From Polluticoccus soli (GTDB lineage: Bacteria; Bacteroidota; Bacteroidia; Chitinophagales; Chitinophagaceae), in NCBI RefSeq assembly GCF_029269745.1, contig NZ_JARJHT010000001.1, positions 1,922,001-1,986,000 on the forward strand: 64,000 nt of DNA, read 5' to 3'. Of this stretch, positions 34,761-42,741 are shown piece after piece. Position 1 is the stretch's first letter. Every line of letters begins with the position of its first letter. The notes beneath the pieces were generated by a model. It saw only the letters and a list, made by a program, of their open reading frames with translations. It did not search any database and had not been told where the DNA came from. Made by a program: the position numbers and the translations under genes.

Positions 34761-36020
34761 TTAGTCCTCGTATTTTTTGAAGATCACAGATGCATTATGG
34801 CCGCCAAATCCAAACGTATTGCTGAGTGCCGCGCGTACTTTCTTTGGCTGTGCTTTATGAAATGTGAAGTTCAATCGTGGATCAAAAGCCGGATCGTCTG
34901 TAAAATGGTTTATCGTAGGCGGAATCAGGTCATTGACCGTTGCCATGATGGCGGCAATGGCCTCTATGGCTCCGGCAGCACCCAACAGGTGACCGGTCAT
35001 AGATTTGGTAGAACTGATATTCAGGTTGAACGCATGGTCGCCGAATACACGTTGTATAGCGGTCGTCTCGCTGATGTCGCCCAGAGGTGTTGAAGTTCCG
35101 TGCACATTGATGTAGTCAATGTCTTCAGGTTTCATACCCGCGTCTTCCAGCGCGTTCTTCATTACATTATAAGCGCCCAGTCCTTCCGGGTGGGGAGCTG
35201 TAAGGTGGTGTGCATCTGCACTCATACCGCCACCAGCTACTTCTGCATATATCTTCGCACCGCGGGCCTTAGCGTGCTCAAGCTCTTCCAGTATCAGGCT
35301 TCCCGCACCTTCACCCATCACGAAACCATCCCTGTTCAGATCGAATGGGCGGCTGGCTGTTTTGGGATCGTCGTTGCGTTCAGACAGCGCTTTCATAGCA
35401 TTGAAACCGCCAATACCTGCTTCTGTAACTACAGCTTCAGAACCACCACATACAATAGCATCAGCTTTACCCATTCTTACATAGGTAAAGGCATCTATGA
35501 TACCGTTGGTAGACGAAGCGCAGGCACTTACAGTAGCGAAGTTGGGACCGCGGAAACCATACTTCATAGAAATATGACCCGGAGCAATGTCCAGGATCAT
35601 CTTAGGAATGAAGAATGGGTTGAACCTTGGTGTACCATCGCCGGCGTTGAACTGGCGCATCTCTTCGATGAAGGTGATCATACCGCCGATACCTGATGCC
35701 CAGATGACACCAACACGGTCTTTATTGATACCTTCTCCGTTGATGCCGGAGTCGTTTACTGCTTCAGCAGCAGCAACCAGTGCGATTTGAGAAAAACGGT
35801 CGAGTTTACGAGCTTCCTTGCGATCCAGGTAGTCTTCCGGATTGAAGTTCTTCAGCTCGCACGCAAACCTTGTCTTAAACTTGCTTGCGTCAAATTGTTT
35901 AATGAAATCGGCGCCCGAAACTCCATTAATCAATCCTTGCCAATATTCGGGCAGCGTGTTGCCTAATGGCGTAAGGGCACCGATACCGGTAACGACAACG
36001 CGTTTTAACGGTAAATTCAT
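34761..36020 (-). CDS. fabF: 3-oxoacyl-ACP synthase II (FabF)
   Basis: FabF elongates acyl-ACP with malonyl-ACP in fatty-acid synthesis. The catalytic triad is visible: Cys about residue 167 (VSACASSTNGI), His in NVHGTSTPLGD and His in STKSMTGHLLGAAGAIEA. Length 419 aa from ATG 36020 is typical; an in-frame TTG at 36029 is less likely. It lies 30 bases downstream of acpP and just upstream of rnc. Confidence 0.96.
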   Translation of the reverse strand: MNLPLKRVVVTGIGALTPLGNTLPEYWQGLINGVSGADFIKQFDASKFKTRFACELKNFNPEDYLDRKEARKLDRFSQIALVAAAEAVNDSGINGEGINKDRVGVIWASGIGGMITFIEEMRQFNAGDGTPRFNPFFIPKMILDIAPGHISMKYGFRGPNFATVSACASSTNGIIDAFTYVRMGKADAIVCGGSEAVVTEAGIGGFNAMKALSERNDDPKTASRPFDLNRDGFVMGEGAGSLILEELEHAKARGAKIYAEVAGGGMSADAHHLTAPHPEGLGAYNVMKNALEDAGMKPEDIDYINVHGTSTPLGDISETTAIQRVFGDHAFNLNISSTKSMTGHLLGAAGAIEAIAAIMATVNDLIPPTINHFTDDPAFDPRLNFTFHKAQPKKVRAALSNTFGFGGHNASVIFKKYED

Positions 36021-36050
36021 TAAGTACAATTCAGAGTTAGTGTAGAAAAA

Positions 36051-36287
36051 TTACTTTACGTGTTCTTCCAGATACGCGATAGCCTGGCCAACTGTTGTGA
36101 TGGTTTCAGCTTGCTCGTCGGGGATAGAGATGTTGAATTCTTTTTCGAATTCCATGATCAGTTCTACTGTGTCAAGAGAGTCAGCGCCAAGGTCGTTGGT
36201 AAAGCTGGCTTCAGGAGTAACTTCTGATTCGTCAACACCTAACTTATCAACGATGATTTTCTTAACGCGATTTGCAATTTCAGACAT
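36051..36287 (-). CDS. acpP: Acyl carrier protein
   Basis: The 78-residue acidic protein has the phosphopantetheine attachment serine in [16 protein letters not shown] and the expected four-helix pattern. It carries the growing acyl chain for FabF, encoded next. ATG 36287 is supported by the promoter core TATTTTTG at 36313-36320, which gives a leader of about 20 nt. Confidence 0.97.
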   Translation of the reverse strand: MSEIANRVKKIIVDKLGVDESEVTPEASFTNDLGADSLDTVELIMEFEKEFNISIPDEQAETITTVGQAIAYLEEHVK

Positions 36288-36312
36288 GGCTATGCAATTT
36301 AATTTTATGGTG

Positions 36313-36320
36313 CAAAAATA
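36313..36320 (-). promoter_or_regulatory. Promoter core of acpP-fabF-rnc
   Basis: TATTTTTG on the minus strand matches TAnnTTTG exactly and lies 25 bases before the acpP ATG. The upstream region is A/T-rich without a clear TTTG box. Confidence 0.5.
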
Positions 36321-36397
36321 TACTTTTTGGTAAAAACGAAAAGATATTCTCAATAATCTCCTAAAATCCTTGTTTGATAAGGGTTTCGGGCTAGTTA

Positions 36398-37069
36398 TTA
36401 GTGCTTATTTATATGTTCTTCCACAATGTTGCCATCCCGCATTTCCAGGGTCCGGTCGGTCATTTCGGCCAGTTCTTCGTTGTGGGTGATCATCACAAAG
36501 GTCTGCCCCAGCTGGTCGCGAAGATCGAGAAAAAGCTGGTGGATGGCCTTGGCATTGGCGCTGTCCAGGTTGCCGGTAGGCTCATCGGCCATTACTATCG
36601 ATGGTTTGTTGACCAGCGCCCGGGCTATGGCTACCCTTTGCTGCTCTCCGCCCGATAATTCGGAAGGTTTGTTCTCCAGCCTGCCACCTAACCCTACGGT
36701 CTCGAGCATCTTGGCAGCCGCATCCAGGGCTTCTTTCTTGCCGCTTCCGCCTATCCACAGGGGGACGGCTACATTCTCTATAGCGCTAAACTCGGGCAGC
36801 AGGTGATGAAACTGGAATACGAAGCCTATATGCTTATTTCGGAACTGTGCCTGCTTTTTGGCCGGCAGCTTGAAAATATCGGTACCGTCTATTAATACAC
36901 TGCCGCTGTCGGGTTTATCCAGCATGCCCAGCAGGTGCAGCAAGGTACTCTTTCCGGCGCCCGAGGGCCCCGTTACCGATACGATCTCTCCTTTGGCCAC
37001 CTCAAGCGATACGTTATTTACTACAGTCAGCGTGGAATACTTTTTGATTAGGTTACTGGCAGAGAGCAT
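36398..37069 (-). CDS. lolD: ABC transporter ATPase, LolD type
   Basis: A 223-residue ATPase with Walker A ([15 protein letters not shown]), signature ([15 protein letters not shown]), Walker B ([13 protein letters not shown]) and H-loop (MITHNEEL). The closeness to LolD/MacB-type ATPases ([47 protein letters not shown]) suggests release of lipoproteins from the inner membrane. The permease subunit is not adjacent, so the partner and substrate are inferred only from the family. ATG 37069 is preferred to an upstream in-frame ATG at 37087. Confidence 0.88.
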   Translation of the reverse strand: MLSASNLIKKYSTLTVVNNVSLEVAKGEIVSVTGPSGAGKSTLLHLLGMLDKPDSGSVLIDGTDIFKLPAKKQAQFRNKHIGFVFQFHHLLPEFSAIENVAVPLWIGGSGKKEALDAAAKMLETVGLGGRLENKPSELSGGEQQRVAIARALVNKPSIVMADEPTGNLDSANAKAIHQLFLDLRDQLGQTFVMITHNEELAEMTDRTLEMRDGNIVEEHINKH

Positions 37070-37218
37070 AGTGTAAAAATGTCTCAATTTAACAGTAATA
37101 CAAAATAGTTTGGCAGTAAGATTGTGGCTATGAGATTTATGAGGACCTCGAAAAATAGCCGGTTAGATTAAGCAGGTATTAACTATTGGACCATATACAC
37201 ACCGCAAAACCTAAAAAA

Positions 37219-37249
37219 TTTGTATTTCTTGTTTGAAAACTTACATTTG
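37219..37249 (+). promoter_or_regulatory. Consensus promoter of the DUF2795 gene
   Basis: TTTG (37219-37222), a 19-base spacer and TACATTTG (37242-37249) give a full match to the Bacteroidota primary-sigma consensus. Start of transcription would be near 37256, about 28 bases before ATG 37284. Confidence 0.65.
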
Positions 37250-37283
37250 CCAAAATTAACTATACAATAAAACGTTTTATAAT

Positions 37284-37505
37284 ATGTTTTGGACACTAGA
37301 ATTGGCATCACACCTCGAAGACGCACCATGGCCTGCTACTAAAGACGAGCTGATCGACTACGCTATACGTTCAGGCGCTCCGCTGGAAGTGGTAGAGAAC
37401 TTACAGGAACTGGATGACGAAGGAGAGATCTACGAAGGTATCGAAGACATCTGGCCTGACTATCCAACACAGGAGGACTTCTTCTTCAACGAAGATGAAT
37501 ACTAA
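37284..37505 (+). CDS. Conserved small acidic protein (DUF2795)
   Basis: The 73-residue protein (MFWTLELASHLEDAPWPATK...) matches the highly conserved DUF2795 of Bacteroidota. The C-terminus is strikingly acidic and aromatic (DDEGEIYEGIEDIWPDYP and DFFFNEDEY). No enzyme motif is seen. It has one of the clearest promoters in the window and its own terminator, suggesting strong independent expression. The function is not known to me. Confidence 0.88.
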   Translation: MFWTLELASHLEDAPWPATKDELIDYAIRSGAPLEVVENLQELDDEGEIYEGIEDIWPDYPTQEDFFFNEDEY

Positions 37506-37526
37506 AAGCACAACAATATTTTGAAG

Positions 37527-37548
37527 ATCCCCGTTGCGATGCGGGGAT
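37527..37548 (+). terminator. Terminator after the DUF2795 gene
   Basis: ATCCCCG and CGGGGAT form a 7-bp stem with an 8-base loop, followed by a T-rich tract. It overlaps the first codons of the longest reading of the next gene, which argues that the next gene starts later. Confidence 0.75.
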
Positions 37549-37583
37549 TTTTTATTTTGTCACCCGATCAATCCCGCTTACAG

Positions 37584-37808
37584 GTGAAAACTCTATACCG
37601 TATTCTTACTATCCTGTTTTGGATTTCTGTTGTGTTCAGCACCATAATTTTTGTGCGCACTATATTGGGTGGACCCCAAACTTCCGATCCGGTTTTCAAA
37701 ACAAGTTTTATTATAGGTGCACTTCTCGGCGCATTGTGTATGCCAATTGCTATTTGGTTTGTTCGGTATTTTGTGGGCAAGGCAATCGCTAAGCATGCAG
37801 CTAAATAA
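37584..37808 (+). CDS. Two-span membrane protein, 74 aa
   Basis: From GTG 37584 the protein reads VKTLYRILTILFWISVVFST, then a short loop (LGGPQTSD) and a second span (FIIGALLGALCMPIAIWFVRYF), ending in a basic tail. A longer in-frame reading from TTG 37521 runs through the terminator of the previous gene and is rejected. No family is recognised. The following 140 bases to 37951 are non-coding. Confidence 0.55.
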   Translation: MKTLYRILTILFWISVVFSTIIFVRTILGGPQTSDPVFKTSFIIGALLGALCMPIAIWFVRYFVGKAIAKHAAK

Positions 37809-37950
37809 ACCGAAGCGCATCATGGAGCCACTTGTCTATAGCTTAATTCGGAGATTTAAGTGTTGTCAAACATTTTATGTGCTGTCAGGTGTTCCACCTG
37901 ACAGAGGATAACTTTTAAAATTTCGTATATTGTAGTATAACCTATTCTCT

Positions 37951-39423
37951 ATGTTACTACGCCTTATCGTTTTCGGTGCCAGCTGCCTTCTTTTCATAGC
38001 AGCCTGCAAGCACAAATATCCCGTACCAAGAAAAAATCCCGTATCTATCGACACTACCACTTATGGTGGCTTCCCGGATGAGGTTGGGAAGATAGTCCGC
38101 TCTAAATGTGTGGATGGTTGCCACGATGCCGTCGCGCATCTAAGCGATCTGCGACTCGATACCTGGGACAACCTTTTTTATGGCGGCGCTCATGGAGCCT
38201 CGGTTGTACCTTACAGTACAGCATACAGCCTGTTGCTTCACTACATCAACACCAATCCTGCCAACGGCCCGGTGGCAACACCTGGCATGCCCTACGAACT
38301 ACCACCCCTTAGCGATGAAGAATATAATACCATAAAAGAATGGATAGCCAAGGGCGCACCCGATCGCAACGGTAGGATCGCTTTTGCAGATAATCCCGAC
38401 TCACGGCAAAAGATATACGTCACGCAGCAGTGCGACCAGCTAGCGGTGATAGATGCGGAACGTATGGTGGTGATGCGCTATATCCCTATTGGTAAAACAC
38501 CCGGCGTTGCTGAGAATCCGCATTGTGTCAGGGTTAGTGAGGACGGGCGATTTGCTTTTGTAAGTTTCAGAAGTGGAACTTTTCTTCAAAAAATAGACAC
38601 CCGCATAGACAGCGTAGTAGATGAAGTTGACCTCGGCGATGTGAATTGGGAGATATTATTGCCGTCGCCCGATGGAGATAGCGTAATGGTAAGTAATATG
38701 TCGGGAGGGTATACGAGCATCGTCGACGTTGTCGCTAAAAGCAGGATAAAGATCCCACAAGGTGGTGATCCACACGGACTGGCTGCACTACTTGGGTTTG
38801 ACAAGTTTTTTATTGCTATTCAAACAGGTAATAAAGTAAAGAAGATATCGTTGCGCAATCCAACTGTCAATAAAGAATACACTTTGGACGGGAGGCCGCC
38901 GTCTGCAGTACCTTCTTATGATTCGCACGAGATAATATTGTCGCCAGACAATGATAAGGTGTTCATTACCTGCCAGGGCGTAGACTCATTAGCCGTAGCT
39001 GATACCTCGATGAATATCCTGAAGAAGATCAAGCTGGGCAACTACCCCCAGGAAATGGCTATTTCGAAAAAGCACAATTACCTGTTTGTTTCCTGTATGA
39101 ATGATCCATCGCCAAAAGCAACGGCGCAGGTTGAGTATAAAGGCTCTGTGTATGTGTTCAATTATAGAACGTTTGAGCAGGTAGCTAAGATCGAATGGGC
39201 CTTTATGGATGTGCACGGCATTTCGGTTGATGACCGCAATGACAAGCTGTATGTTTTTAGTCGCAATATTGGTCTGAAAGGTCCGGCGCCGCATCATATC
39301 TATGGCTGTGGAGATAAGAATGGTTTCTTTCATGTGTATGACATGGCCAATTTTACCGAGCCCTTGCAAGGCAAGAGGGAATTGCTGACCAACCCTTATT
39401 CTACCGACGTGAGATTTAAGTAA
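37951..39423 (+). CDS. Lipoprotein with cytochrome-like domain and YVTN-type beta-propeller
   Basis: A lipoprotein signal (lipobox IAAC, Cys about residue 19) is followed by a cytochrome-c-like domain (about residues 40-150). Its haem motif is CVDGCH, i.e. CX3CH rather than CXXCH, and a likely Met ligand lies in TPGMPYELPPLSDEEYNTIKEWIAKGAP. The rest (about residues 155-490) is a beta-propeller with repeats such as NPHCVRVSEDGRFAFVSF and SHEIILSPDNDKVFITC. The build resembles surface electron-transfer lipoproteins of the phylum; whether haem is bound with this spacing is uncertain. Partner unknown. Confidence 0.75.
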   Translation: MLLRLIVFGASCLLFIAACKHKYPVPRKNPVSIDTTTYGGFPDEVGKIVRSKCVDGCHDAVAHLSDLRLDTWDNLFYGGAHGASVVPYSTAYSLLLHYINTNPANGPVATPGMPYELPPLSDEEYNTIKEWIAKGAPDRNGRIAFADNPDSRQKIYVTQQCDQLAVIDAERMVVMRYIPIGKTPGVAENPHCVRVSEDGRFAFVSFRSGTFLQKIDTRIDSVVDEVDLGDVNWEILLPSPDGDSVMVSNMSGGYTSIVDVVAKSRIKIPQGGDPHGLAALLGFDKFFIAIQTGNKVKKISLRNPTVNKEYTLDGRPPSAVPSYDSHEIILSPDNDKVFITCQGVDSLAVADTSMNILKKIKLGNYPQEMAISKKHNYLFVSCMNDPSPKATAQVEYKGSVYVFNYRTFEQVAKIEWAFMDVHGISVDDRNDKLYVFSRNIGLKGPAPHHIYGCGDKNGFFHVYDMANFTEPLQGKRELLTNPYSTDVRFK

Positions 39424-39434
39424 AGCGTAGTCGC

Positions 39435-39442
39435 TACATTTG
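39435..39442 (+). promoter_or_regulatory. Promoter core of the 72-aa membrane protein gene
   Basis: TACATTTG matches TAnnTTTG exactly and lies seven bases before ATG 39450, so the transcript would be leaderless or nearly so. Confidence 0.5.
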
Positions 39443-39449
39443 CAGCACT

Positions 39450-39668
39450 ATGGGTGTTTATTTTTTATTGATGGCAGCTGCGGTAGCCATTGTTGCCTTG
39501 GTGGTGATCAGGGTGATAACTGTAATAGTCGCTTCTGTTCGCAAAAAGAAATACCTGAATGCCGTTATCACTACAGCTATTTTACTAGGTTTCTTTGCAT
39601 TTGTATACTTTGTAGCAATTAAAATGATAGACCTCGCCGATAAAGTGCTTCATGAAGGTCTTCGTTAA
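39450..39668 (+). CDS. Two-span membrane protein, 72 aa
   Basis: Two hydrophobic spans (GVYFLLMAAAVAIVALVVI... and AVITTAILLGFFAFVYFVAI) flank a basic loop (RKKKYLNA), so the loop is probably cytoplasmic. The last four bases overlap the 3' end of the convergent PAP2 gene. I do not recognise the family. A consensus promoter core immediately upstream supports it as a real gene. Confidence 0.65.
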   Translation: MGVYFLLMAAAVAIVALVVIRVITVIVASVRKKKYLNAVITTAILLGFFAFVYFVAIKMIDLADKVLHEGLR

Positions 39669-40393
39669 GGAGTAACGATAGTTTCCTTGATCATAGGATC
39701 CACTTTGTGGCGGGTGTATTTTTCCAGCTTGCGCAACAGCTTGAGCGAAATATATAACCAGAGCACGCCCATACAGTATCCCGCCAGCACATCGCTGGTA
39801 TAATGCACATGCAGGTATATCCGGCTGATGCCTATCATCAACACAATGACAACAAAGACTGAAAACATCAACGCACGGGCTGTATTGTTTTTCACGGTAT
39901 GCCAAGTGATGTAGCCCATCAACCCATAAAAAGTGACTGCATTCAGCGCATGGCCGCTGGGGAAGCTTAAGCCCTTAGCAGCTTCAAGCAGCGGCTCCAA
40001 TGGCCGGGTACGGCCGAAAAAACTTTTCAAAAGGAACATAAGCATCACACTACTCAGTGCTATTACACCGATCTTCAGCGAATGCCACCTGTGCTTGTGG
40101 ATGAACAGGAAATATGTTACTAAAACAAGGTTGGCAGGTATCAAAAAATAGTGAGTGCCTAAAAAAGTGAAAAACAACATGATGCTGTTGGTAGTAGGAT
40201 TAACGAATTGGTGCATGAATTCATACACCGTTTGATCGAATGTTGTATCCTTCAGTATGAATACCCGCCTTACGAGATAAACGAACGCGACCAGTGCCAG
40301 GTAGAACAAGGCGGTCACGATCACCATCTCAACGCCAAACAGCGCCAGCTGTGCCCACAATTTTTTGGTTTTGTCTCTTACTACCCTGATCAT
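39665..40393 (-). CDS. PAP2-family membrane phosphatase
   Basis: The three phosphatase motifs are intact: KSFFGRTRPLEP, the PSGH motif in SFPSGHALNAVTFYGLMGY, and SRIYLHVHYTSDVLAGYCMG. Six membrane spans are predicted in 242 aa. Such enzymes remove phosphate from phosphatidate, undecaprenyl diphosphate or related lipids at the outer face of the inner membrane. The exact substrate is undetermined. ATG 40393 is chosen; an upstream TTG at 40432 would run into the terminator of the preceding gene. Confidence 0.9.
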   Translation of the reverse strand: MIRVVRDKTKKLWAQLALFGVEMVIVTALFYLALVAFVYLVRRVFILKDTTFDQTVYEFMHQFVNPTTNSIMLFFTFLGTHYFLIPANLVLVTYFLFIHKHRWHSLKIGVIALSSVMLMFLLKSFFGRTRPLEPLLEAAKGLSFPSGHALNAVTFYGLMGYITWHTVKNNTARALMFSVFVVIVLMIGISRIYLHVHYTSDVLAGYCMGVLWLYISLKLLRKLEKYTRHKVDPMIKETIVTP

Positions 40394-40431
40394 CTGCACA
40401 TGAGATAAAAAAAGTATGCTAGCACAAAACA

Positions 40432-40457
40432 AAAGCCGGTTACTTGTAACCGGCTTT
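40432..40457 (-). terminator. Terminator of the dihaem cytochrome gene
   Basis: AAAGCCGGTTAC and GTAACCGGCTTT form a perfect 12-bp stem with a two-base loop, three bases past the stop of the cytochrome gene on the minus strand. Confidence 0.75.
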
Positions 40458-40460
40458 ATG

Positions 40461-41477
40461 TTAAAATATTACGGGTAGGTTATTAGCCTTGTGATAATCT
40501 ATTATTGGTTGATACGGACCGAACTTATGTTGCATTTCGGAGAATGTATCTCTGTAAGGCCCCGTACCATAATCAATAGGTTTTACATCAATGCGTGAAT
40601 AATCGGGATAGACAAGCGTCCTGGGTTTACCTGGTCTGGGGTGTATCTGGTCATCATTTACAAAAGCTGCAACATCTATCGCTTCTTCGTCCGTAAGCAC
40701 CGGCTTGTCCCATTTAGCAATGTTATGCGGCATGTTGGCTTTTACAAATCGAGCCATTTTCAATACACGGTGTGTACTGGACCCCGACTGGTACGAATTC
40801 ATACCCCAAAGAGGCGGGTATTGGTAGCTCGACGAATCGGGTTTCAGTAGACCTTGTCCCTCGGGTTGGTGACACGACGCGCAGTGTTTTTGATAGATCA
40901 CTCTGCCATTTTCAGGCGATGCAGGCCTGTTGGGATATTCCAGTTCCAGCGCGCCATCGCCGGGTACATGACCGCCAATAGGTACAGAGTTGCCCAGCCA
41001 TTTGATGTAACATTCCATGGCAATGATCTCCCTGCTGTTGAGCGACAAAGGTTTGCCATTCAACGGACGCTCAACGCAATTGTTGATCCGCTGTCCAAGC
41101 GACAATATTTCGTTTTCACGGCCGCGGTATTGGGGGTAGTTGGCGTGCGTGCTGAAATAATTGAAGCCGAATGGCCTTGTTCCACCATCCAGGTGACAGC
41201 TGCCACAGTTCAGTTTATTGCCTGCGTATTTGCCCACAATACCATTTGGGCCTATATAATGCGCTGTGTTAACGATCAGCTCCCTGCCGTAACGCACCAG
41301 CTCGCCAAAGGGAGTATTGGGTATAGTGCTTGTGTCCGGAGGTGTGAAAACGGCCAAAGTATCTTCAGGCGTCCTAGCTGTAGTAGCCGGAGGCACAACC
41401 GAGCTGTTGCACGAGTATAGTATTGCGGCAAGACCAGTAATACAGATGCATAGGGCTATTTTGAATCTGGGTATCAT
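40461..41477 (-). CDS. TsdA-like dihaem cytochrome c lipoprotein
   Basis: A lipoprotein signal (lipobox LYSC, Cys about residue 23) precedes two cytochrome c domains. The first has CGSCHLDGGTRPFGFNYF followed by PQYRGRENEILSLGQRINNCVERPLNGKPL. The second has CASCHQPEGQGL. This arrangement, including the conserved extra Cys in RINNC, resembles thiosulfate dehydrogenase TsdA, where a cysteine ligates the first haem. TsdA joins two thiosulfates to tetrathionate or runs in reverse. Function here is inferred from that likeness; membrane anchoring suggests respiratory coupling. 338 aa. Confidence 0.8.
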   Translation of the reverse strand: MIPRFKIALCICITGLAAILYSCNSSVVPPATTARTPEDTLAVFTPPDTSTIPNTPFGELVRYGRELIVNTAHYIGPNGIVGKYAGNKLNCGSCHLDGGTRPFGFNYFSTHANYPQYRGRENEILSLGQRINNCVERPLNGKPLSLNSREIIAMECYIKWLGNSVPIGGHVPGDGALELEYPNRPASPENGRVIYQKHCASCHQPEGQGLLKPDSSSYQYPPLWGMNSYQSGSSTHRVLKMARFVKANMPHNIAKWDKPVLTDEEAIDVAAFVNDDQIHPRPGKPRTLVYPDYSRIDVKPIDYGTGPYRDTFSEMQHKFGPYQPIIDYHKANNLPVIF

Positions 41478-41603
41478 TCTTCTGAATCGTAACTAGTTTA
41501 CTAGCAAGGTGTTCGTATAGCAAATTACGAAAAACAACGAACAAATGCGATAAGGCAGGAAGTAGAGGGAAATGGACGTCCACGAACAGGGCAAATTAAG
41601 ATG

Positions 41604-41633
41604 TTGTATTGTGGATATTTTTTAGTAAATTTG
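41604..41633 (+). promoter_or_regulatory. Orphan consensus promoter
   Basis: TTG (41604-41606), 19 bases, then TAAATTTG (41626-41633): a full match to the phylum consensus on the plus strand. There is no plus-strand gene for more than a kilobase downstream; the next gene, truB, is on the minus strand. Confidence 0.5.
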
Positions 41634-41685
41634 TTATTGTAAAAGCCTAAAGTTTTCTGCTTGGCTGTGAATTTTTTTAAAAAGC

Positions 41686-41712
41686 GCTAACAATGCTAAC
41701 AAATGTTAACAG
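41686..41712 (+). repeat. Triple period-9 repeat
   Basis: GCTAACAAT, GCTAACAAA and TGTTAACAG follow one another without gaps. The pattern resembles the period-10 CGGCAACA pair 150 bases further on. Confidence 0.55.
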
Positions 41713-41814
41713 TCGTAAAGGACACAGGTTGACTTACCATGTGTTATGATTGTGCGGTCTTTTGAATATGTGTGAGGAAATGTCCAAAGTTGTTAGCAGT
41801 GTAAACAACGACCA

Positions 41815-41865
41815 GGTTGTTGCCCCCTTTAAAAGACCCCAATTCGGCAACAACCGGCAACAAAA
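41815..41865 (+). repeat. Stem-loop and dispersed repeat block
   Basis: GGTTGTTGCC (41815-41824) pairs perfectly with GGCAACAACC (41846-41855) around a 21-base loop. The 30-base block 41836-41865 matches 618-647 at 27 positions and contains two CGGCAACA octamers 10 bases apart. Confidence 0.6.
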
Positions 41866-41869
41866 TTGA

Positions 41870-42619
41870 TTACGGGCGCTTGTCGAAGTTCTTCCTTGGC
41901 TGGTTTTTCTGTTTGGGAGGTTTGGGGGGCAGAACGCCATCCGGGTACCATAGTTCTCTCCATTTCTCGGGCTCCATGGCGTTGACTACATCAAACTCGC
42001 CGATCTTGGTACGCCTCAGTTCCTGGAGGTATCCGCCGCATCCAAGGGCTTGTCCCAGGTCGTGCGCCAGCGAACGGATATAGGTGCCAGTGCTGCAGGC
42101 CACCCTAAAGTGTACCTCCGGCAGATTGACAGCGGTGATCTCGAACTCGGCAATGTGAATGCTGCGAGGCTGCAGTACGATCTCCTTACCGGCGCGTGCA
42201 AGCTCATAAGCCCTCTTGCCGTCTTGCTTGATGGCGGAGTGTATCGGCGGAGTTTGCAGGATGTCGCCGGTAAATGGAACAGTAGCTGCATTGATCTGCT
42301 CTTCCGTGATATGGTCGAATGGCTTTTCATCCTGCGGCTCGCTTTCCATGTCGTAGGTTGGAGTAATAGCACCGAGGCGAATGATGCCGGTATATTCTTT
42401 AGGCAGCTTTTGGTAGTCGGTGATCCTCTTAGTGAACTTGCCGGTGCAGCAGATCAGCAGACCGGTAGCCAATGGGTCGAGCGTGCCGCAATGCCCGATC
42501 TTCACGTGCAGCATTTTGCGCAGCCTGTTGATAGCATCAAAAGAGGTCCAGCGGTAGGGTTTGTCAACAAGTATTACGCCGCCTTCTTTCAGTTCGGCAG
42601 GCATCGGCAGTTGGCTCAT
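41870..42619 (-). CDS. truB: tRNA pseudouridine-55 synthase
   Basis: TruB makes pseudouridine 55 in the T-loop of tRNAs. The N-terminus GVILVDKPYRWTSFDAINRLRKML and the catalytic aspartate in GHCGTLDPLATGLLICC are intact, as is CSTGTYIRSLAHDLGQALGCGG. At 249 aa it lacks the C-terminal PUA-like extension of longer homologues, which is common in Bacteroidota, and ends in a basic KNQPRKNFDKRP tail. A promoter core TACCTTTG lies only five bases before the ATG, at 42625-42632. Confidence 0.94.
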   Translation of the reverse strand: MSQLPMPAELKEGGVILVDKPYRWTSFDAINRLRKMLHVKIGHCGTLDPLATGLLICCTGKFTKRITDYQKLPKEYTGIIRLGAITPTYDMESEPQDEKPFDHITEEQINAATVPFTGDILQTPPIHSAIKQDGKRAYELARAGKEIVLQPRSIHIAEFEITAVNLPEVHFRVACSTGTYIRSLAHDLGQALGCGGYLQELRRTKIGEFDVVNAMEPEKWRELWYPDGVLPPKPPKQKNQPRKNFDKRP

Positions 42620-42624
42620 GGCCG

Positions 42625-42632
42625 CAAAGGTA
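42625..42632 (-). promoter_or_regulatory. Promoter core of truB
   Basis: TACCTTTG on the minus strand matches TAnnTTTG and ends five bases before ATG 42619, implying a leaderless or near-leaderless message. Confidence 0.5.
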
Positions 42633-42728
42633 GCTTGATTGGCGGAATTGAGAGTTGGGAAGCAAGTGATTAGTGAAAGGCTTAATGTGACTGGGTTTTG
42701 CAGTACTCAAATACCCATTCGCAATGCC

Positions 42729-42736
42729 TAACTTTG
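42729..42736 (+). promoter_or_regulatory. Promoter core of DAHP synthase gene
   Basis: TAACTTTG ends five bases before ATG 42742. An in-frame ATG at 42724 lies upstream of the core and is therefore unlikely to be used. truB and this gene are divergent. Confidence 0.5.
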
Positions 42737-42741
42737 CAATC

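Larger units (their letters stand above)
41478..41869. other. Non-coding gap with orphan promoter and repeats, about 390 bp
   Basis: No convincing protein gene. It holds a good plus-strand promoter (41604-41633), a triple period-9 repeat (41686-41712), a 10-bp stem-loop (41815-41855) and a block shared with 618-647. A 33-codon frame (41769-41870, MCEEMSKVVSSVNND...) exists but has no independent support. The interval may encode a small RNA. Confidence 0.5.

Noticed and set aside
37521-37583. TTG 37521 as the start of the two-span protein
   Set aside because: The added codons coincide with the terminator hairpin of the preceding gene.
618-41865. The 30-bp direct repeats as att sites of a 41-kb integrated element
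   Set aside because: The interval contains essential core genes (rpmH, rnpA, glnS, fabF, acpP, rnc) and there is no integrase, so an excisable island is not credible.
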